Source: Burkholderia seminalis DSM 23518
GTDB lineage: Bacteria; Pseudomonadota; Gammaproteobacteria; Burkholderiales; Burkholderiaceae
DNA length: 64,000 bases
Assembly: GCF_902832885.1 (NCBI RefSeq)
Contig: NZ_CADFDK010000011.1
Location: forward strand, 62,001-126,000
Reading direction: 5' to 3'
The position numbers and the translations under genes were made by a program. Every line of letters begins with the position of its first letter. Within the stretch, counting starts at the first letter, position 1. The notes under the pieces are model-generated. The model was not told the origin of the DNA. It saw nothing but the letters and a program-made list of their open reading frames with translations, and did no database searches. Shown piece after piece: positions 22,835 to 34,080 of this stretch.

Positions 22835-23761
22835 ATGTCAGCCATAGAAATCCGTCACGTCAAGAAGCGCTACAAGTCGCTTCAGGCGCTCAAGGGCGTC
22901 AGCCTGTCGGTCGAGGAAGGCGAGTTTTTCGGTCTGCTCGGCCCCAACGGCGCAGGCAAGACCACGCTCATCAGTATCCTCGCCGGGCTCGCCCGGGCCG
23001 ACGAAGGCAGTATCTCGGTGCGCGGCCACGACGTCGTCAAGGACTTCCGCGGTGCGCGCCGCGCGCTGGGTGTCGTCCCGCAGGAACTCGTCTTCGACCC
23101 GTTCTTCACCGTCCGCGAGACGCTGCGGATCCAGTCCGGCTATTTCGGGCTGCGCCGCAACGACGACTGGATCGACGAAGTGATGGCCAATCTCGACCTC
23201 ACCGAGAAGGCCGACGCGAACATGCGCGCGCTGTCGGGCGGGATGAAGCGCCGCGTGCTCGTCGCGCAGGCGCTCGTGCACCGGCCGCCCGTGATCGTGC
23301 TCGACGAGCCGACCGCCGGCGTCGACGTCGAATTGCGCCAGACGCTGTGGAAATTCATCTCGCGCCTGAACCGCGAGGGTCACACGATCGTGCTGACCAC
23401 CCATTACCTCGAGGAAGCCGAGTCGCTGTGCGACCGCATCGCGATGCTGCGCCGTGGCGAGGTGGTCGCGCTCGACCGCACCGACGCGCTGCTGCGCCGC
23501 TTCGCGGGGCTGCAGCTCTATCTGCGGCTCGCGACGGGCGCGCTGCCGGCCGAGCTGCGCGGGCTGGAGACCGACCCCGCCGCGCGCGCGCCGGGCGAGC
23601 ACCTGCTGCGTCTCACGAGCTACGACGATGTCGAACGCATTCTCGCGCAATGCCGCGCGGCAGGCTGCACGTTCGACGAGATCGAGGTCCGCAAGGCCGA
23701 CCTCGAGGATGTGTTCGTCCAGGTGATGAACGGGGCCGAGGTGATCGAGGGTCTGGCATGA
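22835..23761 (+). CDS. ABC transporter ATP-binding protein (YadG-like)
   Basis: This 308-residue ABC ATPase has Walker A GPNGAGKTT (about residue 38), the signature LSGGMKRR and Walker B VIVLDEPTAGVD. The ABC-2 pairing with the next gene and its length match the YadG/YadH exporters of unknown substrate. The ATG at 22835 matches the family N-terminus; the upstream extension is shadow sequence. The stop overlaps the permease start (ATGA). Confidence 0.9.
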   Translation: MSAIEIRHVKKRYKSLQALKGVSLSVEEGEFFGLLGPNGAGKTTLISILAGLARADEGSISVRGHDVVKDFRGARRALGVVPQELVFDPFFTVRETLRIQSGYFGLRRNDDWIDEVMANLDLTEKADANMRALSGGMKRRVLVAQALVHRPPVIVLDEPTAGVDVELRQTLWKFISRLNREGHTIVLTTHYLEEAESLCDRIAMLRRGEVVALDRTDALLRRFAGLQLYLRLATGALPAELRGLETDPAARAPGEHLLRLTSYDDVERILAQCRAAGCTFDEIEVRKADLEDVFVQVMNGAEVIEGLA

Positions 23762-24588
23762 ATCAACAATCCCCGCGCGAACTGCGTTCGCTGCCGGCCG
23801 AAGGGGCGCTGGGCACGGCCCGGCGCGTGCCGGGCAGCGGCTTCCGGACGCTGTTCTACAAGGAACTGCTGCGTTTCTGGAAAGTGTCGTTCCAGACGGT
23901 GCTCGCGCCGATCGTCACGGCGCTGCTGTACCTGACGATCTTCGGTCATGCGCTGTCGGGCCGCGTCGAGGTGTATCCGGGCGTCGAGTACGTGAGCTTT
24001 CTCGTGCCGGGCCTCGTGATGATGAGCGTGTTGCAGAACGCGTTCGCGAACAGCTCGTCGTCGCTGATCCAGTCGAAGATCACCGGCAACCTCGTGTTCA
24101 TGCTGCTGCCGCCGCTGTCGTACCGCGACATCTTCGGCGCGTACGTGCTCGCGTCGGTCGTGCGCGGGCTCGCGGTCGGCACCGGCGTGTTCGTCGTGAC
24201 GATCTGGTTTATCCCGATGCATTTCGCGGCGCCGCTGTTCATCATTGCGTTCGCGCTGCTCGGCTCGGCGATCCTCGGCACGCTCGGCCTGATCGCCGGG
24301 ATCTGGGCCGAGAAGTTCGACCAGCTCGCCGCGTTCCAGAACTTCCTGATCATGCCGCTGACGTTCCTGTCGGGCGTGTTCTATTCGACGCACTCGCTGC
24401 CGCCCGTGTGGCGCGAGATCTCGCGTCTCAATCCGTTTTTCTACATGATCGACGGCTTTCGTTTCGGGTTCTTCGGCGCGTCCGACATCAACCCGTTCGC
24501 GAGCCTCGCGATCGTTACCGGTTTCCTCGTGCTGCTCGCGCTGATCGCGATGCGGCTGCTCGCGACCGGCTACAAACTGCGTCATTGA
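23758..24588 (+). CDS. ABC-2 type transporter permease (YadH-like)
   Basis: This 276-residue membrane protein has six hydrophobic segments of the ABC-2 family, including SFLVPGLVMMSVLQNAF and the FLSGVFYSTHSLP loop near the C-terminus. It is translationally coupled to the ATPase before it. The substrate is unknown. Its place between mla and the bolA-murA pair suggests an envelope role, by context only. Confidence 0.9.
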   Translation: MNQQSPRELRSLPAEGALGTARRVPGSGFRTLFYKELLRFWKVSFQTVLAPIVTALLYLTIFGHALSGRVEVYPGVEYVSFLVPGLVMMSVLQNAFANSSSSLIQSKITGNLVFMLLPPLSYRDIFGAYVLASVVRGLAVGTGVFVVTIWFIPMHFAAPLFIIAFALLGSAILGTLGLIAGIWAEKFDQLAAFQNFLIMPLTFLSGVFYSTHSLPPVWREISRLNPFFYMIDGFRFGFFGASDINPFASLAIVTGFLVLLALIAMRLLATGYKLRH

Positions 24589-24644
24589 TATCGACAGGCT
24601 GCGGCCGCCTCCCGGGGCGCCGCCGCCGACAGGAGCCTTACACC

Positions 24645-24884
24645 ATGTTGCCGACTCCCGAACAGGTCAAGCAATACATCGCCGGCGGTCTCGCCTGCAC
24701 GCATCTGGAAGTCGAAGGCGACGGCCAGCATTTCTTCGCGACGATCGTGTCGGCGGCCTTCGAGGGCAAGCGGCCGATCCAGCGGCACCAGCTCGTCTAT
24801 GCGGCGCTCGGCGATCGCATGAAGCAGGAAATCCACGCGCTCAGCATGAAGACGCTGACGCCCGCCGAATGGCAGAACGCATAA
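24645..24884 (+). CDS. ibaG: BolA family protein (IbaG-like)
   Basis: The 79-residue protein has the class II KH-like BolA fold, with the region around AFEGKRPIQRHQLVYAAL that carries the conserved histidine used for [2Fe-2S] cluster binding with monothiol glutaredoxins. It lies 14 bases upstream of murA, the arrangement typical of ibaG in proteobacteria. An AGGAG site precedes the ATG at 24645. Confidence 0.88.
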   Translation: MLPTPEQVKQYIAGGLACTHLEVEGDGQHFFATIVSAAFEGKRPIQRHQLVYAALGDRMKQEIHALSMKTLTPAEWQNA

Positions 24885-24898
24885 CCGGAAATCACTGA

Positions 24899-26248
24899 GT
24901 GCAAGTCACCGTCAACGAGCGCGACGCCGTCAAGAGCGTCGCCACGGCACACCCGGCCGCCAACGGGGAATCGCAGGGACAGGGGATGGACAAGCTCGTG
25001 ATCGAAGGCGGTAACCGTCTGTCCGGCGAGATCGTCGTGTCGGGCGCGAAGAACGCCGCACTGCCGATCCTGTGCGCGGGGCTGCTCACCGCCGATCCGG
25101 TCGATCTCGACAACGTGCCGAACCTGAAGGACGTGCGCACCACGCTGAAGGTGCTGAACCAGATGGGCGTGAAGAGCGAGACCGACGGCTGCCGCGTGCA
25201 GCTCGACGCGTCGCGCGTCGACAACCTCGTCGCGCCGTACGAGCTCGTGAAGACGATGCGCGCGTCGATCCTCGTGCTCGGCCCGCTGCTCGCGCGCTTC
25301 GGCGAGGCGAAGGTGTCGCTGCCGGGGGGCTGCGCGATCGGCGCGCGTCCGGTCGACCAGCACATCAAGGGGCTGCAGGCGATGGGCGCCGAGATCAGCA
25401 TCGAGCACGGCTTCATCGAAGCGCGCGCGAAGCGCCTGAAGGGCGCGCGCATCGTGACCGACATGATCACGGTGACGGGCACGGAAAACCTGCTGATGGC
25501 CGCGACGCTGGCAGACGGCGAGACGGTGATCGAAAACGCCGCGCGCGAGCCGGAAGTGAGCGATCTCGCCCACCTGCTGGTCGCGATGGGCGCGAAGATC
25601 GACGGTATCGGCACCGATCGCCTCGTGATCCAGGGCGTCGAGCGGCTGCACGGCGCGCGCCATTCGGTGATCCCCGACCGCATCGAGGCCGGCACGTTCC
25701 TGTGCGCGGTCGCGGCGGCCGGCGGCGACGTGATGCTGACGGGCGTGCGCCCGCACATTCTCGACGCGGTGATCGACAAGCTGCGCGAAGCCGGCGTGTC
25801 GATCGAGGAAGGCGACAGCTGGCTGCGCGTGAAGATGGACCGCCGCCCGTCGGCCGTGACGATCCGCACGTCGGAATACCCGGCGTTCCCGACCGACATG
25901 CAGGCGCAGTTCATGGCCCTCAATACGGTCGCGACGGGCACCGCGCAGGTCGTCGAAACCATTTTCGAGAACCGCTTCATGCACGTGCAGGAGCTGAACC
26001 GGCTCGGCGCGAACATCACGATCGACGGCAATACCGCGCTCGTGACGGGCGTCGAGAAGCTGTCCGGCGCGAACGTGATGGCGACCGACCTGCGTGCGTC
26101 GGCGAGCCTCGTGATCGCCGGGCTGCGCGCCGACGGGGAAACGCTCGTCGACCGGATCTATCACCTGGACCGCGGCTACGACCGCATGGAAGCCAAACTG
26201 ACCGCCGTCGGCGCGAACGTGCGCCGCCTTTCCGGGAGCCAAGCATGA
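24899..26248 (+). CDS. murA: UDP-N-acetylglucosamine 1-carboxyvinyltransferase
   Basis: MurA transfers enolpyruvate from PEP to UDP-GlcNAc, the first committed step of peptidoglycan synthesis and the fosfomycin target. From the GTG at 24899 the product is 449 residues; the ATG at 24986 would give 420 residues, closer to E. coli MurA. The catalytic cysteine is present in GGCAIGARP (Cys145 from the GTG start), so fosfomycin sensitivity of the enzyme is expected. The stop overlaps the hisG start (ATGA). Confidence 0.95.
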   Translation: MQVTVNERDAVKSVATAHPAANGESQGQGMDKLVIEGGNRLSGEIVVSGAKNAALPILCAGLLTADPVDLDNVPNLKDVRTTLKVLNQMGVKSETDGCRVQLDASRVDNLVAPYELVKTMRASILVLGPLLARFGEAKVSLPGGCAIGARPVDQHIKGLQAMGAEISIEHGFIEARAKRLKGARIVTDMITVTGTENLLMAATLADGETVIENAAREPEVSDLAHLLVAMGAKIDGIGTDRLVIQGVERLHGARHSVIPDRIEAGTFLCAVAAAGGDVMLTGVRPHILDAVIDKLREAGVSIEEGDSWLRVKMDRRPSAVTIRTSEYPAFPTDMQAQFMALNTVATGTAQVVETIFENRFMHVQELNRLGANITIDGNTALVTGVEKLSGANVMATDLRASASLVIAGLRADGETLVDRIYHLDRGYDRMEAKLTAVGANVRRLSGSQA

Positions 26249-26898
26249 CCGCGCCGCTGACCCTCGCCCTGTCGAAGGGCCGGATTTTCGAGGAAACCCT
26301 GCCGTTGCTCGCCGCGGCCGGCGTGCAGGTGACCGAGGATCCGGAAACGTCGCGCAAGCTGATCCTGCCGACGACGAACCCGGACCTGCGCGTGATCATC
26401 GTGCGCGCGAGCGACGTGCCGACCTACGTCGAATACGGCGCGGCCGATTTCGGCGTGGCCGGCAAGGACGTGCTGGTCGAGCACGGCGGCTCGGGCCTGT
26501 ACCAGCCGATCGATCTGAACATCGCGCGCTGCCGGATGTCGGTGGCGGTGTCGGCCGGCTTCGATTACGCGAGCGCCGTGCGCCAGGGCGCACGCCTGCG
26601 CGTCGCGACGAAGTACGTCGAAACGGCGCGCGAACACTTCGCCGCGAAGGGCGTGCACGTCGACCTGATCAAGCTGTACGGCTCGATGGAGCTCGCGCCG
26701 CTGGTCGGGCTGGCCGACGCGATCGTCGACCTCGTCAGCTCGGGCGGCACGCTGAAGGCGAACAATCTGGTCGAGGTCGAGGAGATCATGGCGATCTCGT
26801 CGCGCCTCGTCGTGAACCAGGCCGCGCTGAAGTTGAAGCGCGCGGCGCTCAAGCCGATCCTCGACGCGTTCGAACGCGCGTCGCAGAATGGCGGTTGA
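26245..26898 (+). CDS. hisG: ATP phosphoribosyltransferase, short form
   Basis: HisG catalyses the first step of histidine synthesis, joining PRPP and ATP. The 217-residue product is the short form, which lacks the C-terminal regulatory domain and in other bacteria needs HisZ for activity and feedback control. No hisZ lies in this window, so it must be elsewhere. The motifs LALSKGRI and [15 protein letters not shown] (PRPP loop) are visible. The start overlaps the murA stop. Confidence 0.95.
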   Translation: MTAPLTLALSKGRIFEETLPLLAAAGVQVTEDPETSRKLILPTTNPDLRVIIVRASDVPTYVEYGAADFGVAGKDVLVEHGGSGLYQPIDLNIARCRMSVAVSAGFDYASAVRQGARLRVATKYVETAREHFAAKGVHVDLIKLYGSMELAPLVGLADAIVDLVSSGGTLKANNLVEVEEIMAISSRLVVNQAALKLKRAALKPILDAFERASQNGG

Positions 26899-26922
26899 GC
26901 GCATCACCGTAACGGAACTCCC

Positions 26923-28239
26923 ATGTCCATCACCATCCGCAAGCTCGATTCGACGAACGAAGGCTTCGGCGCCGCGCTGCGCGCGTTGCTCGCGTTCGAG
27001 GCAAGCGAAGACGAAGCGATCGAGCAATCGGTCGCGAAGATCCTCGCCGACGTGAAGTCGCGCGGCGACGCCGCGGTGCTCGAGTACACGAACCGCTTCG
27101 ACCGGCTGAGCGCGAACAGCGTCGCCGCGCTCGAACTGCCGCAGGACGCGCTGCAGACGGCGCTCGACGGTCTCGCGCCGAAGGCGCGCGCGGCGCTGGA
27201 AGCGGCCGCGGCGCGTGTGCGCGCGTACCACGAGAAGCAGAAGATCGAGTGCGGCACGCATAGCTGGCAGTACACGGAAAGCGACGGCACGGTGCTCGGC
27301 CAGAAGGTCACGCCGCTCGACCGCGTCGGCCTGTACGTGCCGGGCGGCAAGGCCGCGTATCCGTCGTCGGTGCTGATGAACGCGATTCCCGCGCGCGTCG
27401 CGGGCGTCGGCGAGATCGTGATGGTCGTGCCGACGCCGGACGGCGTGAAGAACGACCTCGTGCTCGCCGCGGCGCTGCTCGGCGGCGTCGACCGCGTGTT
27501 CACGATCGGCGGCGCGCAGGCGGTCGGCGCGCTCGCGTACGGCACGGCGACGGTGCCGGCCGTCGACAAGATCTGCGGCCCCGGCAATGCGTACGTCGCG
27601 TCGGCGAAGCGCCGCGTGTTCGGCACGGTCGGTATCGACATGATCGCCGGGCCATCGGAAATCCTCGTGCTGTGCGACGGCACGACCGATCCGAACTGGG
27701 TCGCGATGGACCTGTTCTCGCAGGCCGAGCACGACGAGCTCGCGCAGTCGATCCTGCTGTGCCCGGACGGCGCGTTCCTCGACCGTGTCGAGAAGGCGAT
27801 CGACGAGCTGCTGCCGTCGATGCCGCGCCGGGACGTGATCCGCGCATCGCTCGAAGGGCGCGGCGCGCTGATCAAGGTGCGCGACATGGCCGAAGCGTGC
27901 CGGATCGCGAACGACATCGCGCCCGAGCACCTCGAAATCTCGGCACTGGAACCGCAACAATGGGGCCAGCAGATCCGCCACGCAGGCGCGATCTTCCTCG
28001 GCCGCTACACGAGCGAAAGCCTCGGCGACTACTGCGCGGGGCCGAACCACGTGCTGCCGACGTCGCGCACCGCGCGTTTCTCGTCGCCGCTCGGCGTGTA
28101 CGACTTCATCAAGCGTTCGAGCCTGATCGAGGTCAGCGCGGAAGGCGCGCAGACCCTCGGCGAGATCGCCTCCGAGCTCGCGTACGGCGAAGGGCTGCAG
28201 GCGCACGCGAAGAGCGCCGAGTTCCGGATGAAGGGCTGA
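26923..28239 (+). CDS. hisD: Histidinol dehydrogenase
   Basis: HisD performs the last two oxidations from histidinol to histidine, using NAD+ and Zn2+. The 438-residue protein contains [14 protein letters not shown], the CGPGNAYVA segment and [14 protein letters not shown], which carries the zinc and catalytic glutamate and histidine residues. It lies 24 bases after hisG. Confidence 0.96.
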   Translation: MSITIRKLDSTNEGFGAALRALLAFEASEDEAIEQSVAKILADVKSRGDAAVLEYTNRFDRLSANSVAALELPQDALQTALDGLAPKARAALEAAAARVRAYHEKQKIECGTHSWQYTESDGTVLGQKVTPLDRVGLYVPGGKAAYPSSVLMNAIPARVAGVGEIVMVVPTPDGVKNDLVLAAALLGGVDRVFTIGGAQAVGALAYGTATVPAVDKICGPGNAYVASAKRRVFGTVGIDMIAGPSEILVLCDGTTDPNWVAMDLFSQAEHDELAQSILLCPDGAFLDRVEKAIDELLPSMPRRDVIRASLEGRGALIKVRDMAEACRIANDIAPEHLEISALEPQQWGQQIRHAGAIFLGRYTSESLGDYCAGPNHVLPTSRTARFSSPLGVYDFIKRSSLIEVSAEGAQTLGEIASELAYGEGLQAHAKSAEFRMKG

Positions 28240-28386
28240 CCACGCACCACGCGGGGCCGAGCCGGGGCGGGCGCCGATGCGCCGGCGCCGGCCGCACCGC
28301 GGAGCGCGGCTGGAGACCAGTGCAGGGCGGCAGCCGCCGCCTTGCCGACCATTTGATGCCGGCGCGACGCACGCCGGCTTGAGACC

Positions 28387-29460
28387 ATGACGACGCCACA
28401 AGACATCATCCGCCGCGACGTGCTCGCGATGACGAGCTATCCGGTGCCCGACGCGAGCGGGTTCGTGAAGCTCGACGCGATGGAGAATCCGTATCCGCTG
28501 CCCGAACCGCTGGCGGCGGCGCTCGGCGAGCGTCTCGCGCAGGTCGCGCTGAACCGCTACCCGGCGCCGCGCCCGGCCGCGCTGCTCGACAAGCTGCGCC
28601 ACGCGATGGGCGTGCCGGCCGGTTGCGACGTGCTGCTCGGCAACGGTTCCGACGAAATCATCAGCATGATCTCGGTCGCGTGCGCGCAGCCGGGCGCGAA
28701 GGTGCTCGCGCCGGTGCCGGGTTTCGTGATGTACGAGCTGTCGGCGAAGCTCGCGCAGCTCGAATTCGTCGGCGTGCCGCTGCAGGCCGACCTGACGCTC
28801 GACGTCGACGCGATGCTCGCGGCGATCGCCGGGCACCGGCCCGCGATCGTCTATCTCGCGTACCCGAACAACCCGACCGGCACGCTGTACGACGATGCCG
28901 ACGTCGAACGGATCATTGCCGCCGCGCGGCACAGCCTGATCGTGATCGACGAGGCGTACCAGCCGTTCGCCGAGCGCTCGTGGCTGCCGCGCGCCGCCGA
29001 ATTCGACAACGTCGTCGTGATGCGCACGGTGTCGAAGCTCGGTCTCGCGGGCATCCGCCTCGGCTATCTCGTCGGGCGGCACGCGTGGCTGACCGAATTC
29101 GACAAGGTGCGCCCGCCGTACAACATCAACGTGCTGACCCAGGCGACCGCCGATTTCCTGCTCGACCACCTCGACGTGCTCGATGCGCAGGCGGCCGAAC
29201 TGCGCGCGGAACGCACGCGTCTCGCGCAGGCCGTGGCCGCGCTGCCGGGCACGACGGTGTTCCCGAGCGCCGGCAATTTCCTGCTGGTGCGCGTGCCGGA
29301 CGCGGCCGCCGTGTTCGATGCGCTGCTCACCGAACGGGTGCTGGTCAAAAACGTGAGTAAAATGCATCCATTGCTGGCCGAATGCGTGCGGCTGACCGTC
29401 GGTTCTCCCGACGAAAACGCCCGCCTGCTGGCCGCCTTGAAACTCGCGCTGCCCGGTTGA
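28387..29460 (+). CDS. hisC: Histidinol-phosphate aminotransferase
   Basis: HisC transfers an amino group from glutamate to imidazole acetol phosphate using PLP. The 357-residue class I/II aminotransferase has the Schiff-base Lys217 in [13 protein letters not shown] and the [13 protein letters not shown] segment. A 147-base GC-rich gap separates it from hisD, in which I see no clear hairpin with a T run. Confidence 0.96.
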   Translation: MTTPQDIIRRDVLAMTSYPVPDASGFVKLDAMENPYPLPEPLAAALGERLAQVALNRYPAPRPAALLDKLRHAMGVPAGCDVLLGNGSDEIISMISVACAQPGAKVLAPVPGFVMYELSAKLAQLEFVGVPLQADLTLDVDAMLAAIAGHRPAIVYLAYPNNPTGTLYDDADVERIIAAARHSLIVIDEAYQPFAERSWLPRAAEFDNVVVMRTVSKLGLAGIRLGYLVGRHAWLTEFDKVRPPYNINVLTQATADFLLDHLDVLDAQAAELRAERTRLAQAVAALPGTTVFPSAGNFLLVRVPDAAAVFDALLTERVLVKNVSKMHPLLAECVRLTVGSPDENARLLAALKLALPG

Positions 29461-29525
29461 GCCCAGGGCGCGGCGGCGCGCGACGATCAATCCCCATTTA
29501 CCTCAGACTCAATCAAGGAATTGCC

Positions 29526-30113
29526 ATGCGTGTGGCGGAAGTCGTTCGCAATACCAGCGAAACGCAGATCCGTGTGAAGCTCGATCTCGACGGCACCGGC
29601 CAGCAGAAGCTGGCCACCGGCGTGCCGTTTCTCGACCATATGCTCGACCAGATCGCGCGGCATGGTCTGGTCGATCTCGAGGTCGAAGCGCATGGCGACA
29701 CGCATATCGACGACCACCACACGGTCGAGGATGTCGGCATCACGCTCGGTCAGGCCGTCGCGAAGGCGATCGGCGACCGGAAGGGCATCCGCCGCTACGG
29801 CCATTCGTACGTGCCGCTCGACGAGGCGCTGTCGCGCGTCGTGATCGACTTCTCCGGCCGGCCGGGCCTCGAATTCCACGTGCCGTTCACGCGTGCGCGG
29901 ATCGGCACGTTCGACGTCGACCTGTCGATCGAGTTCTTCCGCGGTTTCGTGAACCACGCGGGCGTCACGCTGCACATCGACAACCTGCGCGGGATCAACG
30001 CGCACCATCAGCTCGAGACGGTGTTCAAGGCCTTCGGCCGTGCGCTGCGCGCGGCGGTGGAGCTCGACGAGCGTGCGGCGGGGCAGATTCCGTCGACGAA
30101 AGGCAGCCTCTGA
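29526..30113 (+). CDS. hisB: Imidazoleglycerol-phosphate dehydratase
   Basis: This is the monofunctional dehydratase form of HisB (195 residues), without the phosphatase domain found in E. coli HisB. Metal ligands are visible in [25 protein letters not shown] and the late NAHHQLET. A separate histidinol-phosphate phosphatase is therefore required and is not in the window. Confidence 0.96.
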   Translation: MRVAEVVRNTSETQIRVKLDLDGTGQQKLATGVPFLDHMLDQIARHGLVDLEVEAHGDTHIDDHHTVEDVGITLGQAVAKAIGDRKGIRRYGHSYVPLDEALSRVVIDFSGRPGLEFHVPFTRARIGTFDVDLSIEFFRGFVNHAGVTLHIDNLRGINAHHQLETVFKAFGRALRAAVELDERAAGQIPSTKGSL

Positions 30114-30175
30114 TCGTCCGGATGGGCGGACGCTAAGGACAACCTCACGGCTTCGGCGCGCGGCGCCGGCTTGCG

Positions 30176-30796
30176 ATGGATCTGCTCAAATCGTTCATTT
30201 CGCTGCTGGCGCTGATCAACCCGGTCGGCGCGGTGCCGTTCTTCCTGAGCCTGACGGCGCAGCAGACGGACGGCGAGCGGCGTCGCACGATCCGGATCGC
30301 ATCGGTGTCGGTATTCTGCGTGATGACGGTGACCGCGCTGCTCGGGCAGCAGATCATCAACTTCTTCGGCATTTCGGTCGGGTCGCTCGAAGTGGGCGGC
30401 GGGATCATCATGCTGCTGATGGCGATCAACATGCTGAACGCGCAGATCGGCAACACGCGATCGACGCCGGAAGAGCGCCACGAAGCCGAGCTGAAGGACA
30501 ACATCGCGGTCGTGCCGCTGGCGATTCCGCTGCTCACGGGCCCCGGCTCGATCAGCACGGTGATCATCTATGCGGCGAACGCGCATCACTGGTATGAACA
30601 GGCCGGGCTGGTCGCGATCGGCGCGGCCCTGGCTTTTCTGTGTTTCGTCGCGATGCGGCTCGCCGAGCCGATCGCGAACTGGATCGGCCGCACGGGCATC
30701 AACATCGCCACGCGGCTGATGGGTCTGATGCTGTCGGCGCTGGCGGTGGAATTCATCGTCAATGGACTGAGGGCGCTACTGCCTGCACTGAGATGA
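30176..30796 (+). CDS. marC: MarC family membrane protein
   Basis: The 206-residue protein has six hydrophobic segments and the MarC/UPF0056 pattern ([30 protein letters not shown]). The function of the family is not established. It sits inside the his operon between hisB and hisH, with its TGA overlapping the hisH ATG, so it is translationally linked to histidine genes. Confidence 0.92.
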   Translation: MDLLKSFISLLALINPVGAVPFFLSLTAQQTDGERRRTIRIASVSVFCVMTVTALLGQQIINFFGISVGSLEVGGGIIMLLMAINMLNAQIGNTRSTPEERHEAELKDNIAVVPLAIPLLTGPGSISTVIIYAANAHHWYEQAGLVAIGAALAFLCFVAMRLAEPIANWIGRTGINIATRLMGLMLSALAVEFIVNGLRALLPALR

Positions 30797-31434
30797 AAAC
30801 TTCGATTGCGATTGTGGATTATGGGATGGGCAACCTGCGCTCGGTCGCGCAGGCGCTCAAGAAGGCCGAACCGGCCGCCGACGTGGCGATCGTCGACACG
30901 CCGGCCGCGATTCGCGCGGCCGACCGCGTCGTGCTGCCCGGCCAGGGCGCGATGCCCGACTGCATGCGCTGCCTCGGCGAATCGGGCCTGCAGGAGGCCG
31001 TGATCGAGGCGTCGCGCACGAAGCCGCTGCTCGGCGTGTGCGTCGGCGAGCAGATGTTGTTCGACTGGAGCGCGGAAGGCGACACGAAGGGCCTCGGCCT
31101 GTTGCCCGGCAAGGTCGTGCGCTTTGAGCTCGACGGCCGCGTGCAGGACGACGGCTCGCGCTTCAAGGTGCCGCAGATGGGCTGGAACCGCGTGCGCCAG
31201 TCGCAGCCGCACCCGCTGTGGGACGGCGTGCCCGACGACGCGTATTTCTACTTCGTGCACAGCTACTACGTGACGCCGGACAACCCGGCACATACGGTCG
31301 GCGAAACGGCATATGGTGCGCCGTTTACGTCCGCGGTCGCGCGGGACAACCTCTTCGCGACCCAATTCCACCCGGAGAAAAGCGCGGAGGTCGGGTTGCG
31401 TCTGTACCGCAACTTCGTACACTGGAAACCGTGA
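30793..31434 (+). CDS. hisH: Imidazole glycerol phosphate synthase, glutaminase subunit
   Basis: HisH makes ammonia from glutamine for HisF. The 213-residue class I glutamine amidotransferase has the nucleophile in GVCVGEQML (Cys at about residue 85) and the His-x-Glu pair in QFHPEKS near the C-terminus. Its start is fixed by the ATGA overlap with marC. Confidence 0.96.
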   Translation: MKTSIAIVDYGMGNLRSVAQALKKAEPAADVAIVDTPAAIRAADRVVLPGQGAMPDCMRCLGESGLQEAVIEASRTKPLLGVCVGEQMLFDWSAEGDTKGLGLLPGKVVRFELDGRVQDDGSRFKVPQMGWNRVRQSQPHPLWDGVPDDAYFYFVHSYYVTPDNPAHTVGETAYGAPFTSAVARDNLFATQFHPEKSAEVGLRLYRNFVHWKP

Positions 31435-31597
31435 ACGTGGTGCGCGAACCACAGTCGACGGGCCGCGGAGGCCCGTCTTGCGGGGCTCGCGCGCCTAGGC
31501 GCCGAAAGAGTTGTACTAAACTAGCGAGACGGCGCGGTACCGGATTGGCCGGTACGCGCCGGATTCTTTTCTTCTTCCACGACGACACCCGATTGCT

Positions 31598-32353
31598 ATG
31601 TTGCTGATTCCGGCCATCGATCTAAAAGACGGTCAGTGTGTGCGCCTCAAACAGGGCGACATGGACCAGGCCACGATTTTTTCCGAGGACCCGGCGGCGA
31701 TGGCCCGCAAGTGGGTCGATCTCGGCGCCCGGCGGCTCCATCTGGTCGACCTGAACGGCGCATTCGCCGGCAAGCCGAAGAATCTCGAGGCGATCGAAGC
31801 GATCCTCGACGAAGTCGGCGAAGAAATCCCCGTCCAGCTCGGCGGCGGCATCCGCAGCCTCGAGACGATCGAGAAGTATCTCGACGCGGGCCTGTCCTAC
31901 GTGATCATCGGCACGGCGGCCGTGAAGAACCCGGGCTTCCTGCAGGACGCGTGCACCGCGTTCTCCGGCAGCATCATCGTCGGGCTCGACGCGAAGGACG
32001 GCAAGGTCGCGACCGACGGCTGGAGCAAGCTGACCGGCCACGAAGTGGTCGATCTCGCGAAGAAGTTCGAGGACTACGGCGTCGAATCGATCGTCTATAC
32101 CGACATCGGGCGCGACGGAATGCTGCAGGGCATCAACATCGAGGCGACCGTGAAGCTCGCGCAGGCGGTCGGCATTCCGGTGATCGCCAGCGGCGGCCTG
32201 TCGAACCTCACGGACATCGAGAACCTGTGCGAAGTGGAAGAGCACGGCGTCGAAGGCGTGATCTGCGGCCGCGCGATCTACTCCGGCGATCTCGATTTCG
32301 CGGCCGCGCAAAGGCGCGCGGACGAACTGAACGGCGAACTCGACAACGCGTAA
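31598..32353 (+). CDS. hisA: ProFAR isomerase
   Basis: HisA isomerises the aminoaldose ProFAR to PRFAR. The 251-residue half-barrel-repeat protein has the catalytic aspartates in [10 protein letters not shown] (Asp8) and in [10 protein letters not shown]. The 163-base gap before it is the largest within the hisH-hisE block and could carry an internal promoter. Confidence 0.96.
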   Translation: MLLIPAIDLKDGQCVRLKQGDMDQATIFSEDPAAMARKWVDLGARRLHLVDLNGAFAGKPKNLEAIEAILDEVGEEIPVQLGGGIRSLETIEKYLDAGLSYVIIGTAAVKNPGFLQDACTAFSGSIIVGLDAKDGKVATDGWSKLTGHEVVDLAKKFEDYGVESIVYTDIGRDGMLQGINIEATVKLAQAVGIPVIASGGLSNLTDIENLCEVEEHGVEGVICGRAIYSGDLDFAAAQRRADELNGELDNA

Positions 32354-32457
32354 CGCGGTTTCCCGTTCGCCGGGGCCGCCCGCAGGCGGCCCCGACCGGA
32401 AGTCTCGTGCGAGGCTTCCGCAACCGGCCGTCCCAGCGCGGCATTTGGCGCAACATC

Positions 32458-33231
32458 ATGGCTCTAGCTAAACGCATCATCCCCTGCCTGGACGTGACTG
32501 CCGGGCGTGTCGTCAAGGGCGTCAACTTCGTCGAGCTGCGCGATGCCGGCGATCCCGTCGAAATCGCCCGCCGCTACGACGACCAGGGCGCCGACGAACT
32601 GACGTTCCTCGACATCACCGCGACGTCCGACCAGCGCGACCTGATCCTGCCGATCATCGAAGCCGTCGCGTCGCAGGTCTTCATTCCGCTGACCGTCGGC
32701 GGCGGCGTGCGCGCGGTCGAGGACGTGCGGCGTCTGCTGAACGCGGGCGCGGACAAGGTCAGCATGAATTCGTCGGCGGTCGCGAACCCGCAGCTCGTGC
32801 GCGATGCGGCCGACAAGTACGGCTCGCAGTGCATCGTCGTCGCGATCGACGCGAAGCGCGTGTCGGCCGACGGCGAGACGCCGCGCTGGGAAGTCTTCAC
32901 GCACGGCGGCCGCAAGAACACGGGCCTCGACGCGATCGAATGGGCGCGCAAGATGGCCGAGCTCGGCGCGGGCGAGATCCTGCTCACGAGCATGGACCGC
33001 GACGGCACCAAGTCGGGCTTCGACCTCGCGCTCACGCGCGGCGTGTCGGACGCGGTGCCGGTGCCGGTGATCGCATCGGGCGGCGTCGGTTCGCTGCAGC
33101 ATCTGGCAGACGGCATCAAGGACGGCCGCGCCGACGCGGTGCTGGCCGCGAGCATCTTCCACTACGGCGAGCACACGGTCGGCGAGGCGAAGCGCTTCAT
33201 GGCCGACCAGGGCATCCCGGTGAGGCTGTAA
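32458..33231 (+). CDS. hisF: Imidazole glycerol phosphate synthase, cyclase subunit
   Basis: HisF closes the imidazole ring using ammonia channelled from HisH. The 257-residue TIM barrel has the catalytic aspartates in [15 protein letters not shown] (Asp12) and [13 protein letters not shown]. Its stop codon overlaps the first base of hisI (TAATG). Confidence 0.97.
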   Translation: MALAKRIIPCLDVTAGRVVKGVNFVELRDAGDPVEIARRYDDQGADELTFLDITATSDQRDLILPIIEAVASQVFIPLTVGGGVRAVEDVRRLLNAGADKVSMNSSAVANPQLVRDAADKYGSQCIVVAIDAKRVSADGETPRWEVFTHGGRKNTGLDAIEWARKMAELGAGEILLTSMDRDGTKSGFDLALTRGVSDAVPVPVIASGGVGSLQHLADGIKDGRADAVLAASIFHYGEHTVGEAKRFMADQGIPVRL

Positions 33232-33647
33232 TGAATACGGAAACGAAATCCCTGCCCGCGTGGCTCGACAAGGTCCGCTGGGACGACAACGGCCTCGTGC
33301 CGGTGATCGCGCAGGAAGCAGCGACGAACGACGTGCTGATGTTCGCGTGGATGAACCGCGAGGCACTGGCGAAGACGATCGAGACGCAGCGCGCGGTCTA
33401 CTATTCGCGCTCGCGCAAGCGGTTGTGGTTCAAGGGCGAGGAGTCGGGCCACGTGCAGCACGTGCACGAGGTGCGGCTCGACTGCGACGAGGACGTCGTG
33501 CTGCTGAAGGTCGAGCAGGTATCGGGCATCGCGTGCCACACCGGCCGGCATTCGTGCTTTTTCCAGAAATTCGAGGGCACCGTCGACCACGGCGACTGGG
33601 TCGCGGTCGAACCGGTGCTGAAAGATCCCGAACACATCTACAAATGA
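33231..33647 (+). CDS. hisI: Phosphoribosyl-AMP cyclohydrolase
   Basis: HisI opens the adenine ring of PR-AMP. This is the monofunctional 138-residue form, separate from HisE. The metal-binding pattern is visible as [11 protein letters not shown] and [11 protein letters not shown]. It overlaps hisE by four bases (ATGA). Confidence 0.96.
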   Translation: MNTETKSLPAWLDKVRWDDNGLVPVIAQEAATNDVLMFAWMNREALAKTIETQRAVYYSRSRKRLWFKGEESGHVQHVHEVRLDCDEDVVLLKVEQVSGIACHTGRHSCFFQKFEGTVDHGDWVAVEPVLKDPEHIYK

Positions 33648-34009
33648 CGCAATCGACCGAAGACACGCTGCTGCGCCTCGCGGCCGTGATCGATAGCCGC
33701 AAGGGCGGCGACCCCGATCAATCGTACGTATCGCGCCTGTTCCACAAGGGCGACGACGCGGTGCTGAAGAAGATCGGCGAAGAGGCGACGGAAGTCGTGC
33801 TGGCCGCGAAGGACGTGCGCCAGGGCGGCGCGCCGAGCGCGCTCGTCGGCGAGGTGGCCGACCTGTGGTTCCACTGCCTCGTGATGCTGTCGCACTTCGA
33901 GCTGAGCCCGGCCGACGTGATCGCCGAACTCGAGCGCCGCGAGGGGCTGTCGGGCATCGAGGAAAAGGCGCTGCGCAAGCGCCGCGAGCGCGAGGAAAAC
34001 GGCGGCTGA
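33644..34009 (+). CDS. hisE: Phosphoribosyl-ATP diphosphatase
   Basis: HisE removes pyrophosphate from PR-ATP. The 121-residue all-alpha MazG-like protein has the metal site in [15 protein letters not shown] and [12 protein letters not shown]. It is the last histidine gene of the block; transcription can continue into the next genes because no terminator is seen before 36711. Confidence 0.95.
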   Translation: MTQSTEDTLLRLAAVIDSRKGGDPDQSYVSRLFHKGDDAVLKKIGEEATEVVLAAKDVRQGGAPSALVGEVADLWFHCLVMLSHFELSPADVIAELERREGLSGIEEKALRKRREREENGG

Positions 34010-34080
34010 TGCGCATCGTCCCGCCGCGGTGGCAGCAGTGCGGTAAGCTGTAAGAATTGTCATCTTACGGGGGTAGCATC

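Noticed and set aside
28240-28386. Histidine attenuator or T-box between hisD and hisC
   Set aside because: No run of histidine codons and no clear terminator-antiterminator pair is seen.
26176-29490. 1104-codon minus-strand ORF across hisG-hisC
   Set aside because: It spans several plus-strand genes with clear families and has shadow-type composition.
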